From Desulfuromonadales bacterium (GTDB lineage Bacteria > Desulfobacterota > Desulfuromonadia > Geobacterales > Pseudopelobacteraceae), in contig DUZX01000030.1 in the NCBI GenBank assembly GCA_013349325.1, positions 1 through 46,099 of the forward strand: a stretch of 46,099 bases of DNA. The letters run 5' to 3'. Under the pieces are notes generated by a model. It saw only the letters and a program-made list of their open reading frames with translations, made no database searches and had not been told where the DNA came from. Positions 7,848 to 15,813 of this stretch are shown piece after piece. Position numbers and translations under genes: made by a program. The stretch's first letter is position 1. Each line of letters starts with the position of its first letter.

Positions 7848-9163
7848 TATTTCCCCCCTTTGATATCAAAGGTCGTGTTGTAGGTCAGGCGCAGCAGGCC
7901 TTTGGTCTCGTCAGTAAATTCGGGGTTTTTACCATAGCTTACATCACCGGACAGGGCCAGGGCGGGGGTCAGATGATAGCCGAGTGAAATAGTGCCTTCC
8001 CAGGCACTTTTTTCATTGAATAGTTTTTCTTTAAAGAGATAGGCAATCACATCAAGAGCCGCAAAGTATCCCTTGGTTTCATGAAGCAGATACCCGCGCA
8101 GCTCGTGATAGGAAGCAGAGATGTACGGCGTGATGGCAAATCCCTGACTGGCACGCAGGTAATGATAGCCGAAACCGCCCCGAATGCTGTTGTCACTGAA
8201 ACTGAGTCGAGCGTCTGCGCCGAAGCGGTCGGCGTTGCCCAGTGTACGGGTATAGTGTTTGTAATCAGCGGCCACCCCTATGCTTTTGGAGATTTGATAG
8301 GAGCTGCTGCCACCAATGACGCGGGACCTCTCGTTGGGTTTATAGCTGGGCATAGTGGAAAACAGAGAGGCGGCGGAGAGATAGCCCCCAGAGCGGTGCT
8401 CATTAAACTCACCGCTTACGATCAACCCTTCGAGCGGCTTGACGCTCAGCAGGTAGCTGTGCTCGGCAACTGATTTTGTCTCCGGACTGTAACTGCTCTG
8501 CCCCATGAGGGTGACCATTTTATGAGGGGAAAAATAGAGATCACCACCCATCAGACGGTGGCTACTGTTGATATGGCTGACCAGTGAAGGGGCTTTCGCC
8601 TCAAAGAGCCCGGACAGCCCCAGTTCCAGCATACCCAGATAACGATAGGTGGCGCGACCACCAGCGATGGTATCACCCTTGCCATCGCTGGTTTCACCAG
8701 AGAGTTTTTTGCCATGAACGACAGCACCGGCAAACGTCGAAATGCCGAAACCGGCCGGCAGGTCTGTGCGCGCAGAAAGCCCATCTATCTGTTCGTTGAC
8801 GATCCCTTCGTGGATAAACATCCGTCCCAAGCGGGCATTGGCGTTGGCCTCTTTAAAACGATACTGCAGATAGCCGTAAGTAAAGTTACCATCCACGTTT
8901 TCACGGTTATAGCTATTATCGGCCAAGTCAGCCCGTCCCCAGCCGTAAAGGTGCAGGGAAAGATTGCCGTCGGCGAGCTTGTCGACGTCCAGACCCAGAA
9001 ACTGGGTGGCAGGCAGCAGCGTTTCACTTTTTGCGCCGGAAACATCACGTTGGCCGATTCCGAGCAGGGTGCTGGTATCAACGCTTACATCAGCTGCCAA
9101 TGCGATTGACGAAGCTGTTGCAAATGAAACTGCACAGACCACTGTGCACCACACGTTCTTCAT
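7847..9163 (-). CDS. Outer-membrane beta-barrel porin of a porin-cytochrome conduit (ExtB-like)
   Basis: A 438-residue protein with a signal peptide (cleavage after ALAA near residue 24) and no haem motif. The mature sequence is rich in alternating aromatic/polar strands (LSLHLYGWGRADL, YGYLQYRFKEANANARLGR, FGYHYLRASQGF) typical of an outer-membrane beta barrel. CAGGAG lies upstream of the ATG. It is the first gene of a tight three-gene run with two cytochrome lipoproteins, the arrangement seen in Geobacter porin-cytochrome systems in which the barrel sheathes cytochromes across the outer membrane. I find no counterpart of a leading periplasmic cytochrome gene upstream, where leuA sits instead. 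Similarity to ExtB rests on size and context, not on a search. Confidence 0.75.
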   Translation of the reverse strand: MKNVWCTVVCAVSFATASSIALAADVSVDTSTLLGIGQRDVSGAKSETLLPATQFLGLDVDKLADGNLSLHLYGWGRADLADNSYNRENVDGNFTYGYLQYRFKEANANARLGRMFIHEGIVNEQIDGLSARTDLPAGFGISTFAGAVVHGKKLSGETSDGKGDTIAGGRATYRYLGMLELGLSGLFEAKAPSLVSHINSSHRLMGGDLYFSPHKMVTLMGQSSYSPETKSVAEHSYLLSVKPLEGLIVSGEFNEHRSGGYLSAASLFSTMPSYKPNERSRVIGGSSSYQISKSIGVAADYKHYTRTLGNADRFGADARLSFSDNSIRGGFGYHYLRASQGFAITPYISASYHELRGYLLHETKGYFAALDVIAYLFKEKLFNEKSAWEGTISLGYHLTPALALSGDVSYGKNPEFTDETKGLLRLTYNTTFDIKGGK

Positions 9164-9224
9164 GGAATGTCTCCTGTATAATTATGTGCAAAAGGGAAAT
9201 ACAGAGTTCCGATAATAGAAACCT

Positions 9225-9230
9225 ATTATA
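9225..9230 (-). promoter_or_regulatory. -10 element of the porin-cytochrome operon promoter
   Basis: TATAAT on the minus strand, perfect match to the sigma-70 -10 box, about 60 bases upstream of the porin ATG. No good -35 box exists at 17-18 bases (CTAATC), as expected for an activator-dependent promoter. The start point would be near 9218. Confidence 0.5.
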
Positions 9231-9267
9231 AAATAATCAACTAAATAGATTAGAAAGTGCGATTTTT

Positions 9268-9283
9268 TGTGATCTGAATCACA
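9268..9283. promoter_or_regulatory. CRP/FNR-family operator, TGTGA-N6-TCACA
   Basis: TGTGATCTGAATCACA is an exact match to both half-sites of the CRP consensus. Its centre lies about 57-58 bases upstream of the start point predicted from the TATAAT at 9225-9230, near the class I activator position. It sits between the 3' end of leuA and the porin operon, so it most likely controls the cytochrome conduit genes through a CRP/FNR-type regulator. Confidence 0.6.
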
Positions 9284-9295
9284 TCTACAACAGAT

Positions 9296-10855
9296 TTACA
9301 CCGCTTCAACCATTCTTTTTTGTTTATTATTCAGACGGTTAAGAGCGTGTATATACGCTTTGGCGGAAGCGACGATAATATCCGTTGAAGCGCCTTTTCC
9401 GACAACAGTATGATTCCCTTCGCTTACACGGACCGTAACTTCGCCTTGCGCATCAGTCCCCCCGGTGATGGAGCCGACATTGTACTGACTCAACGTGGCT
9501 TTTGATTTGGTCAATTTTTTGATCGCTTTGAATGTTGAATCGACCGGGCCATCACCCATTTCTGCCATTCTGACCGCAACACCGTTGATTTCCATCTGTA
9601 CGGTTGCAGTTGCAACCGCAAAAGAGCCACAGGTGACCGTAATCTGGTCAAGCTTGTAGAGATCCTCTTCGCGCGCTTCATCTGTAACGATCGCATCGAG
9701 ATCTTCGTCAAAGACCTCTTTTTTCAGGTCAGCCAGTTCTTTGAAGCGGATAAAAGCGCGGCTGAACTGTTCGTCGTTCAGGTCATAGCCCAGCTCCAAC
9801 AGCCGTTTTTTGAGGGCGTGGTGACCAGAGTGCTTACCCAGCACGATAGAGCTTGCCGAGAGACCGACGGATTCGGGGGTCATTATTTCGTACGTTGACT
9901 TCTCCATCAACATGCCATGCTGGTGAATGCCAGCTTCATGCGCAAAAGCGTTGGCACCGACAACAGCCTTATTCGGCTGCACCGGAATACCGGTGATGGT
10001 GGTGAGCAGGCGACTGGCCGGCGTGAGGTGATCTGTCACTATATTGGTCGTAAAGGGGAGAATATCGCGCCGGGTCCGCAGGATCATAACGAATTCTTCC
10101 AGAGAACAGTTTCCGGCCCGCTCTCCGATGCCATTAATCGTGCATTCCACTTGACCGGCTCCGGCCTGTATTGCGGCAATAGAGTTAGCAACCGACAGCC
10201 CCAAATCGTTATGGCAGTGAACCGAGATGACGGCCTTGTCGATGTTGGGGACCGTATCTTTGAGATATTTTATGATATTAAAGTATTCGAACGGGACCGT
10301 ATATCCCACCGTATCCGGAATATTGACCGTGGTGGCGCCGGCAGCAATCACCGCTTCGACAACCTCAGCCAGAAAAGGCAAACGGGTGCGGACCGCGTCT
10401 TCACAGGAAAATTCGACATTGGGAGTATATAAGGCCGCACGCTTTACCGCCTTGACCGCAGCCGCCAGGACCTTGTCCGGCTCCATCTGTAGCTTGTACT
10501 TCATATGAATATCAGACGTGGCGATAAAAGTGTGGATACGACCCCGTTCACCGGCATATTTAAGCGCATCCCAAGCACGATCGATATCTTTCTCACTGGA
10601 ACGGCAGAGCCCGGCAATCTGCGGTCCTTTGATGGTTTGTGCCACCAGCCTGACCGCTTCAAAGTCACCATCGGAAGCGATTGGAAAACCTGCTTCGATA
10701 ACGTCGACATTCAGCTTCTGTAGCTGCTTGGCAATGCGCAGCTTCTCCTCGATATTCATGCTATTGCCGGGCGCCTGTTCACCATCTCGCAGGGTGGTGT
10801 CAAATATTCTGATAATCTGGTGGTCATCCTGTGCAACTGTTTTCGCTTTTGCCAT
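9296..10855 (-). CDS. leuA: 2-isopropylmalate synthase
   Basis: A 519-residue enzyme that condenses acetyl-CoA with 2-oxoisovalerate, the first committed step of leucine synthesis. The N-terminal TIM barrel shows DTTLRDGEQAPGNSMN at the start and the metal-binding VHCHNDLGLS in the middle; FAHEAGIHQHG and GKHSGHHAL follow in the linker region. The C-terminal ~130 residues match the LeuA regulatory domain, including MGDGPVDSTFKAI, which is where leucine feedback acts. The ATG at 10855 follows AAGGAG at good spacing; a longer start at 10915 would run into the T-box terminator leader and is unlikely. It is a single-gene unit controlled by the leucine T-box directly upstream. Confidence 0.97.
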   Translation of the reverse strand: MAKAKTVAQDDHQIIRIFDTTLRDGEQAPGNSMNIEEKLRIAKQLQKLNVDVIEAGFPIASDGDFEAVRLVAQTIKGPQIAGLCRSSEKDIDRAWDALKYAGERGRIHTFIATSDIHMKYKLQMEPDKVLAAAVKAVKRAALYTPNVEFSCEDAVRTRLPFLAEVVEAVIAAGATTVNIPDTVGYTVPFEYFNIIKYLKDTVPNIDKAVISVHCHNDLGLSVANSIAAIQAGAGQVECTINGIGERAGNCSLEEFVMILRTRRDILPFTTNIVTDHLTPASRLLTTITGIPVQPNKAVVGANAFAHEAGIHQHGMLMEKSTYEIMTPESVGLSASSIVLGKHSGHHALKKRLLELGYDLNDEQFSRAFIRFKELADLKKEVFDEDLDAIVTDEAREEDLYKLDQITVTCGSFAVATATVQMEINGVAVRMAEMGDGPVDSTFKAIKKLTKSKATLSQYNVGSITGGTDAQGEVTVRVSEGNHTVVGKGASTDIIVASAKAYIHALNRLNNKQKRMVEAV

Positions 10856-10935
10856 GTTTTGTACTCCTTTCAGTTTCGTACAGCTGTTTTGTGTATCATA
10901 CCGGAATGTGTACATAATTTACTACTGATACTCAT

Positions 10936-10968
10936 AAAAAAACCCCTACCCCTCATTTGGGGCAGAGG
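10936..10968 (-). terminator. T-box terminator hairpin
   Basis: On the minus strand CCTCTGCCCC-AAATGA-GGGGTAGGGG forms a ten-pair stem followed by seven T. It lies directly after the T-box sequence and would be disrupted when uncharged tRNA-Leu stabilises the antiterminator. Confidence 0.85.
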
Positions 10969-11177
10969 CTCTAGCCATCCGCGGTACCACCCAATTCGCC
11001 TGCACTGACAACATGCCGACCTTGATTACACCTTTGACGCAGGCTCACGGCTCCGACTACATATCACCGGAGCGGCTCCAAGGCGAGTTCCCCACGTCTG
11101 CTTACCGGTTCGCACCAACCACCGGCTCTCTGAGAAGCATGCTTTGGGTACTATTCCTCTTCACTGCCGTTACATTT
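10936..11177 (-). promoter_or_regulatory. Leucine T-box leader of leuA
   Basis: The minus strand shows the T-box core AATTGGGTGGTACCGCGG (10979-10996), whose TGG bulge pairs with the NCCA end of uncharged tRNA. Stem I elements are present in order: AGTA (in GAATAGTACC), AGAGAGCCGG, GGTTGGTGCGAACCGG, and GGGAA followed by CTC. In T-boxes the specifier codon follows the GAA of the S-turn, so CTC (leucine) is the predicted specifier, which agrees with the leuA gene behind it. Low charged tRNA-Leu would allow read-through into leuA. Confidence 0.9.
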
Positions 11178-11183
11178 TTAGGC

Positions 11184-11213
11184 ATATTAGAAAAACAGGC
11201 AGACTAAAGTCAA
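11184..11213 (-). promoter_or_regulatory. Promoter of the T-box/leuA transcript
   Basis: On the minus strand TTGACT (11213-11208) and TAATAT (11189-11184) are separated by 18 bases. The start would be near 11177, just ahead of Stem I of the T-box. Confidence 0.65.
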
Positions 11214-11286
11214 CTATTTTATTATTTTTACAGAGATCGTAGCACATCAAACAATGCACCTGCTGACATGATGCGCATTAATCCTA

Positions 11287-11315
11287 TTGATAACAACAGC
11301 CCCATACCGTAGAAT
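11287..11315 (+). promoter_or_regulatory. Promoter in front of the receiver-like membrane protein gene
   Basis: TTGATA (11287-11292) and TAGAAT (11310-11315) are spaced by 17 bases, about 32 bases upstream of the GTG start at 11348. It diverges from the leuA leader promoter. Confidence 0.55.
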
Positions 11316-11347
11316 GTCGGCCATCCACCGGAGAAGGGAAGAGTTGT

Positions 11348-12547
11348 GTGAGCAATCTGCTGTTAATTACAGACGTAAGCCGCCTGCAAAAAATTTTCGG
11401 ACAGTTGGCGGGAAATCCGTCCGTTCGTCTACGCATTGCTGCCACCCTTGAAAAAGGGAGCGAAGAGATCATGCGTGACAGACCGGATATCGTGTTTGTA
11501 CAGACGCATATTTCCGGTTTTTCTGCCGACATACTCCTCAAACATCTTCAAAAGCACGCGCTTGATATGCTCCCGTATTTTGTGCTGTTGGCCGCTCCTG
11601 CCCAACTCGGCACAATAACCCTGCAGTCTTTCCAAGGGTGGCTTGACACAACCGCTGAAGATAACCGTCTCTTACAGGACCTTCAGGCGCTGGTATCATC
11701 TCTTATGGCCACCGCAGTTGTAACTGAAACTTCAGCACCTCCAGGCGACTCTCTTGAGGATCAAGGACTGCTCTACACACCCCGCCCGCGCCTCTCGGTT
11801 TATTCAGAATTTACCGCCTCATATGACAGTGCGGTGCGTGAATCAAGTGAACCGGAACATCTGCCTGAACATATCCCAGCTGACGAGGCGATTGATGAGG
11901 AAACCGTACCCGTCGATCAATACACGTCTCCTGCAAGGGGTTCTCGCTCAAAGTGGACATCATTTCTGCTCTGGCTGATTGTGGTACTTATCGCCGGGGT
12001 GGCATTCACGTTTTATCAGCAGAGCAGACCAGACACAAAAAACCGGGCAGTGCAGACAACGAGCCCGGTCAAAGCACAGGAACCGTCAAAGACCCAGGCT
12101 GTTTCCTCCTCTGCGCGTATCGCTGCCGTACTCTTGAAACCGGTTTCATCGAGCGCAAAGGAGGGGACAAAACTGACGATACCGGCAGAAGGCCCTGTTC
12201 AGTTGCCGAGTTTTATCCGCAGCGCCACGATGGACGCTTCGTATGCTGCCGCCAACCCCGGCTGGGAACGCTTTATATCAAAGGATGTAGAATACCGCGT
12301 CTATCGCGTGACCAAAACCATTAAAGCGATTCAGATAATTGCCCTCTCAGGTTCAACAATTTCTAAAAGCTTTTTACAGGAGATACAACAACAGCTTACC
12401 GGTAATCCGGCTTTTGTTCGTACCTCCTCGGAAAAATCCGGGGGGTATACGATCGAAAGGGGCGAACTTTCAGAGACCATCAGGGCAGTGTATTATCGCA
12501 ATGGATCCGGAGAACATCTGAAGGCCGTTGTGCTGACCTGGCGCTAA
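11348..12547 (+). CDS. Membrane protein with N-terminal receiver-like domain, function unknown
   Basis: A 399-residue protein with a GTG start preceded by GGAGAAGGGAAGAG. Residues 1-125 resemble a degenerate response-regulator receiver or minor-domain fold (LLLITDVSRLQKIF, RPDIVFVQTHISGFSADILL, LPYFVLLAAP); the usual phosphoacceptor context is not clear. A low-complexity linker is followed by one membrane segment at about residues 199-217 (FLLWLIVVLIAGVAFTFY). The C-terminal ~100 residues (SFIRSATMDASYAAANPGWERF...EYRVYRV) form a compact domain that I do not recognise and that would be periplasmic. The gene converges on the LysM/TPR gene with a 24-bp gap. I cannot assign a function; a link to the neighbouring envelope proteins is only contextual. 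Confidence 0.7.
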   Translation: MSNLLLITDVSRLQKIFGQLAGNPSVRLRIAATLEKGSEEIMRDRPDIVFVQTHISGFSADILLKHLQKHALDMLPYFVLLAAPAQLGTITLQSFQGWLDTTAEDNRLLQDLQALVSSLMATAVVTETSAPPGDSLEDQGLLYTPRPRLSVYSEFTASYDSAVRESSEPEHLPEHIPADEAIDEETVPVDQYTSPARGSRSKWTSFLLWLIVVLIAGVAFTFYQQSRPDTKNRAVQTTSPVKAQEPSKTQAVSSSARIAAVLLKPVSSSAKEGTKLTIPAEGPVQLPSFIRSATMDASYAAANPGWERFISKDVEYRVYRVTKTIKAIQIIALSGSTISKSFLQEIQQQLTGNPAFVRTSSEKSGGYTIERGELSETIRAVYYRNGSGEHLKAVVLTWR

Positions 12548-12571
12548 TGCGGGGAGGACGTTGGACGTTGA

Positions 12572-13195
12572 TTATTTACCCGATAACTTCAGGTAACAAT
12601 CAGCCTTGTAGAGACTTGCTTCAGCCGCCTGCGGAGATCCGGGATTGCCGTTAAGAAACTGGTCAAACAGCGCCAGGGCTGCTTTACAATCGTCATTTCG
12701 GTAAGCAGACAGCGCCTTATCAAAGAGAAGCCAGGCGGCTGTCGATGCAGCTGATTCGACCTGAGGCTCTCCAGCAGTCGAGACAGAGAGCGCTTTTGAA
12801 GCGGTCGTATGATTTTTTTGTATCTTCGTCGAATGTTTCACTGCCCGGGATTTACGTTCACGCGGCTTGGCTAATTCCTCAACGGGAGCAGCTTCCGTGC
12901 GAGATACCGGTACTTTTAATGTGGTACCGGCATAAATAAGATTAGGATTGGAAATCGAGTTAAACAGCAATATCTGCGGATAATAGCCGGCGTGTCCGCT
13001 GAACTTACGGGAAATTCCACGCAGCGTATCTCCACGACGAATCTCTACGTCTCTGACCAGAATCCCATTCGCAACCGTCCCCTTTTCAAAAGAACCAGCC
13101 GGTTGAGGCGCGTAAAGATACTCTTGCCCCCAGAGCGGAGCAGTGAGCGAGCAGAGCAGGAGTCCAGCTGTCGTGATAAGTGAGCTTCGTGTCAT
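12572..13195 (-). CDS. Exported LysM domain protein with C-terminal TPR-like segment
   Basis: A 207-residue protein with a signal peptide (LITTAGLLLCSLTAPLWG). Residues ~47-95 form a LysM peptidoglycan-binding domain (VEIRRGDTLRGISRKFSGHA..., ending IYAGTTLKVP). A basic Ser/Thr/Lys linker follows. The last ~50 residues (WLLFDKALSAYRNDDCKAAL...YKADCYLKL) read as a TPR/tol-pal-like helical repeat. The ATG lies 1 bp after the TGA of the 813-residue gene upstream, so the two are translated together. A periplasmic, cell-wall-associated adaptor is the plausible role; no enzyme motif is visible. Confidence 0.8.
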   Translation of the reverse strand: MTRSSLITTAGLLLCSLTAPLWGQEYLYAPQPAGSFEKGTVANGILVRDVEIRRGDTLRGISRKFSGHAGYYPQILLFNSISNPNLIYAGTTLKVPVSRTEAAPVEELAKPRERKSRAVKHSTKIQKNHTTASKALSVSTAGEPQVESAASTAAWLLFDKALSAYRNDDCKAALALFDQFLNGNPGSPQAAEASLYKADCYLKLSGK

Positions 13196-13196
13196 T

Positions 13197-15638
13197 TCAG
13201 TACTTATTCCCCGCCTGGTCTTCGTAAGTCAGTATGTTTTTTACCTGTAGAAGTGTGCCTGCACCGGTTCCTGCTTTTACTCTGAAGGAAACTTTGATGC
13301 TGCGCTTTTCACCGGCCCCCACCTCTTTAAAGCGCCAGAGAATGCGGCCATCAGCGGCAACGCTGTTGACCGGGTCAGCAGAGACAAGTTCCAGCAGATC
13401 AGACCAGGTGCTCTGCAGCTCGACTATCTGCGCCAGGTTGGAACCTTTGTTGTGCACCGTCAAATCATAGGATGCAATTTCTCCCGGCTTGAGACTGCCG
13501 TTACGTCCCGCCATCTCCAACTGAAGCACCGGACGCGAATACAGCAGTTGTGCCGTTCCGGTAGCAGAGCGATTACTATCCCCGGCTGATACAAAAACCA
13601 CCTGGACATTGCCACGATTTCCGTCTGCAGCAGATCGGTGCGTCCGAATTTCAATTCCGACGCTGGCTTCTTCTTTGGGAGTCAGCGGACCGATTTCAGT
13701 GATGACCGGTTCATCAGACTGACGAATGCCGTCACGGTTCTTGTCGTAAAAGACGACCGCGTCCTGGACGTCTTTAAAGCTTGGTGTCACCTTGAATTTT
13801 TCGCGGAGATTTCCGGTATTGGTCACTACGAATGGTACCGTGACTGTCTGGCCCGGCACAACCACCAGGCGATCGGTCGTGGTACGAATGAGTACACCGT
13901 GGAGCGATTTGACAGAAGCGACGTTCGAAACAAACGCAACGCTCCGTTTCAGCGGGTTGTTAATCAACTCGGCACGAACAGACAATTCCTGGCCCGCCAG
14001 AGAATCATCCTTGAGCAGAAAGGAAAGTGTGAATTCACGACGTTCTCCGGATTTGACTTGCAAACCGTCCAACACGAGTGTCGAGGCCTGCACTGATCTA
14101 AAACCGGCTGCGGCATTATCAAGCGCTTCAAGTTGCTGCGGGAAACTCAGCCGTAGCGTCACATCCTGGGCAACCGTCGACCCGACATTGAGAATGGCGA
14201 TGCGATAGACCAGTTTTTCACCAGGCAGTGGTTGAGTCGTATCGACGTTCAGAACAGCTCTCAGGAGCGGCGCAGATACGGCTAAGCGAACCTCACGCGA
14301 CTGACTGGCTTCCGTCATCATGCGAGATGCAACTTTAATCGGATGTATAATGCGCTGGCCATCGATATAAGCGGTGGGGATATTCAGCAGCAGAGCACCT
14401 TTAAATGACTCTCCCGGTGCCAGGAGTGGTGTCTGACTAACAACCGTATCAAGGTCTGAAGCGCGTGCAAAACGGGTCCTGAACTCTGCAGGAAAAGCCG
14501 ATTCCAGAGAGAATGAATCATTGCCGTTACCGCGATTGACTATCTCAAAGGGGACTGTGGCGATGCCGGCAACGCTGAAAGTATCCGGACGGGGCAAAAG
14601 ATTGAACTCAAAACCTGAAAATTGTGCAACCTGTAATTTCAGTACCTGAGAATTTTCAATAGGCGTTTCAGCGACCGGGACGACAGGCAGAGCAACGGCC
14701 AGCCCCAATTCACGTAACTTTGTTGCTGCGGTCACAGCTGCGGCTGTACCCGGATAGGAATCAATTATCGCCTTATACTGCTCAATCGCTTTTTCACGAT
14801 ACGCTTTTCGGGTGGCAGCGGCTTTTTCTTCCGCAATGCGCCCCTTTTCACGTGCAGCAACTTCGGTTCCCTTGCGCTCTATCTCGGCCTGCAGGGCAGC
14901 TACCCGCTCCTGCTCAACTTTCAGTTTAGCAGCCTGTTCAGCTTTCACTTGTGCAGCTTGAGCGGCTTTAGCTTTTGCAGCCTGATCGGCAGCTATTCGT
15001 TCCTGCTCTCGTTGCGTCGCTGCAAGGCTGGCCTTTTTTGCCGCCGAAGCCTCTGCAGCTTGACGCTCTGCTTCAGCCTTCTTGGCCGCCACACGATCCT
15101 GCTCCGCTTTAAGCTTGGACGCCTGTTCAGCTGCTATCCGTTCACGCTCCGCCGTGGCAATCTGTTCGATCTTGGCGGCAGAGGCACGTTCCTTCTTAAC
15201 AGGAGTTCCCTTCTGGGCCGTTACTCCGGAAGCAGCAACGGGGCCGACGGGGAGCTTTTCACCACGCTCATATCGCGTCGTCAGAGCAAGCAGTTCCTCT
15301 TCAACCGTTCCCTTGAGCGGATTTTCGGGATATTCCTTGGAAAACTGGGCCAGGTATTTGGCAGCGTTCTGATGGTTGCCGGCCCGATAATACGAGCGAG
15401 CCAACCAGAACAGCGCCATATCCCGTAGTGGAGTGTCGGGGAACTTTTGCAAGACCTCATTCATCTTTGCAATTGCAACCGTATAATCTTTCAGCTGAAA
15501 CGCATTAAAACCGGCGATGAATACCTGGGAATCTTCATTCTCCAGGCTGTAGGCTGGCGAGATCGTCAGCATTGAAATTATGACCAGCGCGGCCATCAGC
15601 CGGAGGATTGCGATACGGCATAATCTCGGATAAATCAC
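13197..15638 (-). CDS. Exported TPR / coiled-coil / DUF11-like repeat protein
   Basis: An 813-residue protein with a signal peptide (LMAALVIISMLTISPAYS). Residues ~35-130 are TPR-like (NAFQLKDYTVAIAKMNEVLQ, ALFWLARSYYRAGNHQNAAK), similar to the YbgF/CpoB type. Residues ~145-290 form a long Ala/Glu/Lys/Arg coiled coil (repeats of ERERIAAEQA and AKAKAAQAAQ), like TolA. The rest contains several beta domains of the DUF11/NEW3 type, marked by NVGSTVAQDVTLRLSFP and HNKGSNLAQIVELQSTW, and a calcium-loop-like DKNRDGIRQSDEP. It is the first gene of a two-gene unit with the LysM protein. The combination suggests a large periplasmic or surface scaffold linked to the cell wall. The exact function is unknown. 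Confidence 0.8.
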   Translation of the reverse strand: MIYPRLCRIAILRLMAALVIISMLTISPAYSLENEDSQVFIAGFNAFQLKDYTVAIAKMNEVLQKFPDTPLRDMALFWLARSYYRAGNHQNAAKYLAQFSKEYPENPLKGTVEEELLALTTRYERGEKLPVGPVAASGVTAQKGTPVKKERASAAKIEQIATAERERIAAEQASKLKAEQDRVAAKKAEAERQAAEASAAKKASLAATQREQERIAADQAAKAKAAQAAQVKAEQAAKLKVEQERVAALQAEIERKGTEVAAREKGRIAEEKAAATRKAYREKAIEQYKAIIDSYPGTAAAVTAATKLRELGLAVALPVVPVAETPIENSQVLKLQVAQFSGFEFNLLPRPDTFSVAGIATVPFEIVNRGNGNDSFSLESAFPAEFRTRFARASDLDTVVSQTPLLAPGESFKGALLLNIPTAYIDGQRIIHPIKVASRMMTEASQSREVRLAVSAPLLRAVLNVDTTQPLPGEKLVYRIAILNVGSTVAQDVTLRLSFPQQLEALDNAAAGFRSVQASTLVLDGLQVKSGERREFTLSFLLKDDSLAGQELSVRAELINNPLKRSVAFVSNVASVKSLHGVLIRTTTDRLVVVPGQTVTVPFVVTNTGNLREKFKVTPSFKDVQDAVVFYDKNRDGIRQSDEPVITEIGPLTPKEEASVGIEIRTHRSAADGNRGNVQVVFVSAGDSNRSATGTAQLLYSRPVLQLEMAGRNGSLKPGEIASYDLTVHNKGSNLAQIVELQSTWSDLLELVSADPVNSVAADGRILWRFKEVGAGEKRSIKVSFRVKAGTGAGTLLQVKNILTYEDQAGNKY

Positions 15639-15813
15639 GTCAGTTGACCTCTTTATGGCCGGCTACGCTATTAAACGGCGCACGGAGAGCGGATAGGGTT
15701 CTGCAGGTAAAATGCATTTTAAATAGCATCTCACCATGCCCTTGTCAACGAAAGAAACCTTATGTCAGCAGGTTAGAAACCTGCGAGACACACTTGCACC
15801 GTGGCTTGCCAGG

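Noticed and set aside
9917-10432. 171-codon plus-strand open frame within leuA
   Set aside because: Entirely antisense to the conserved leuA core.
15768-15784. Hairpin GCAGGTT-AGA-AACCTGC downstream of amt
   Set aside because: Perfect seven-pair stem but no T run on either side, so I do not call a terminator.
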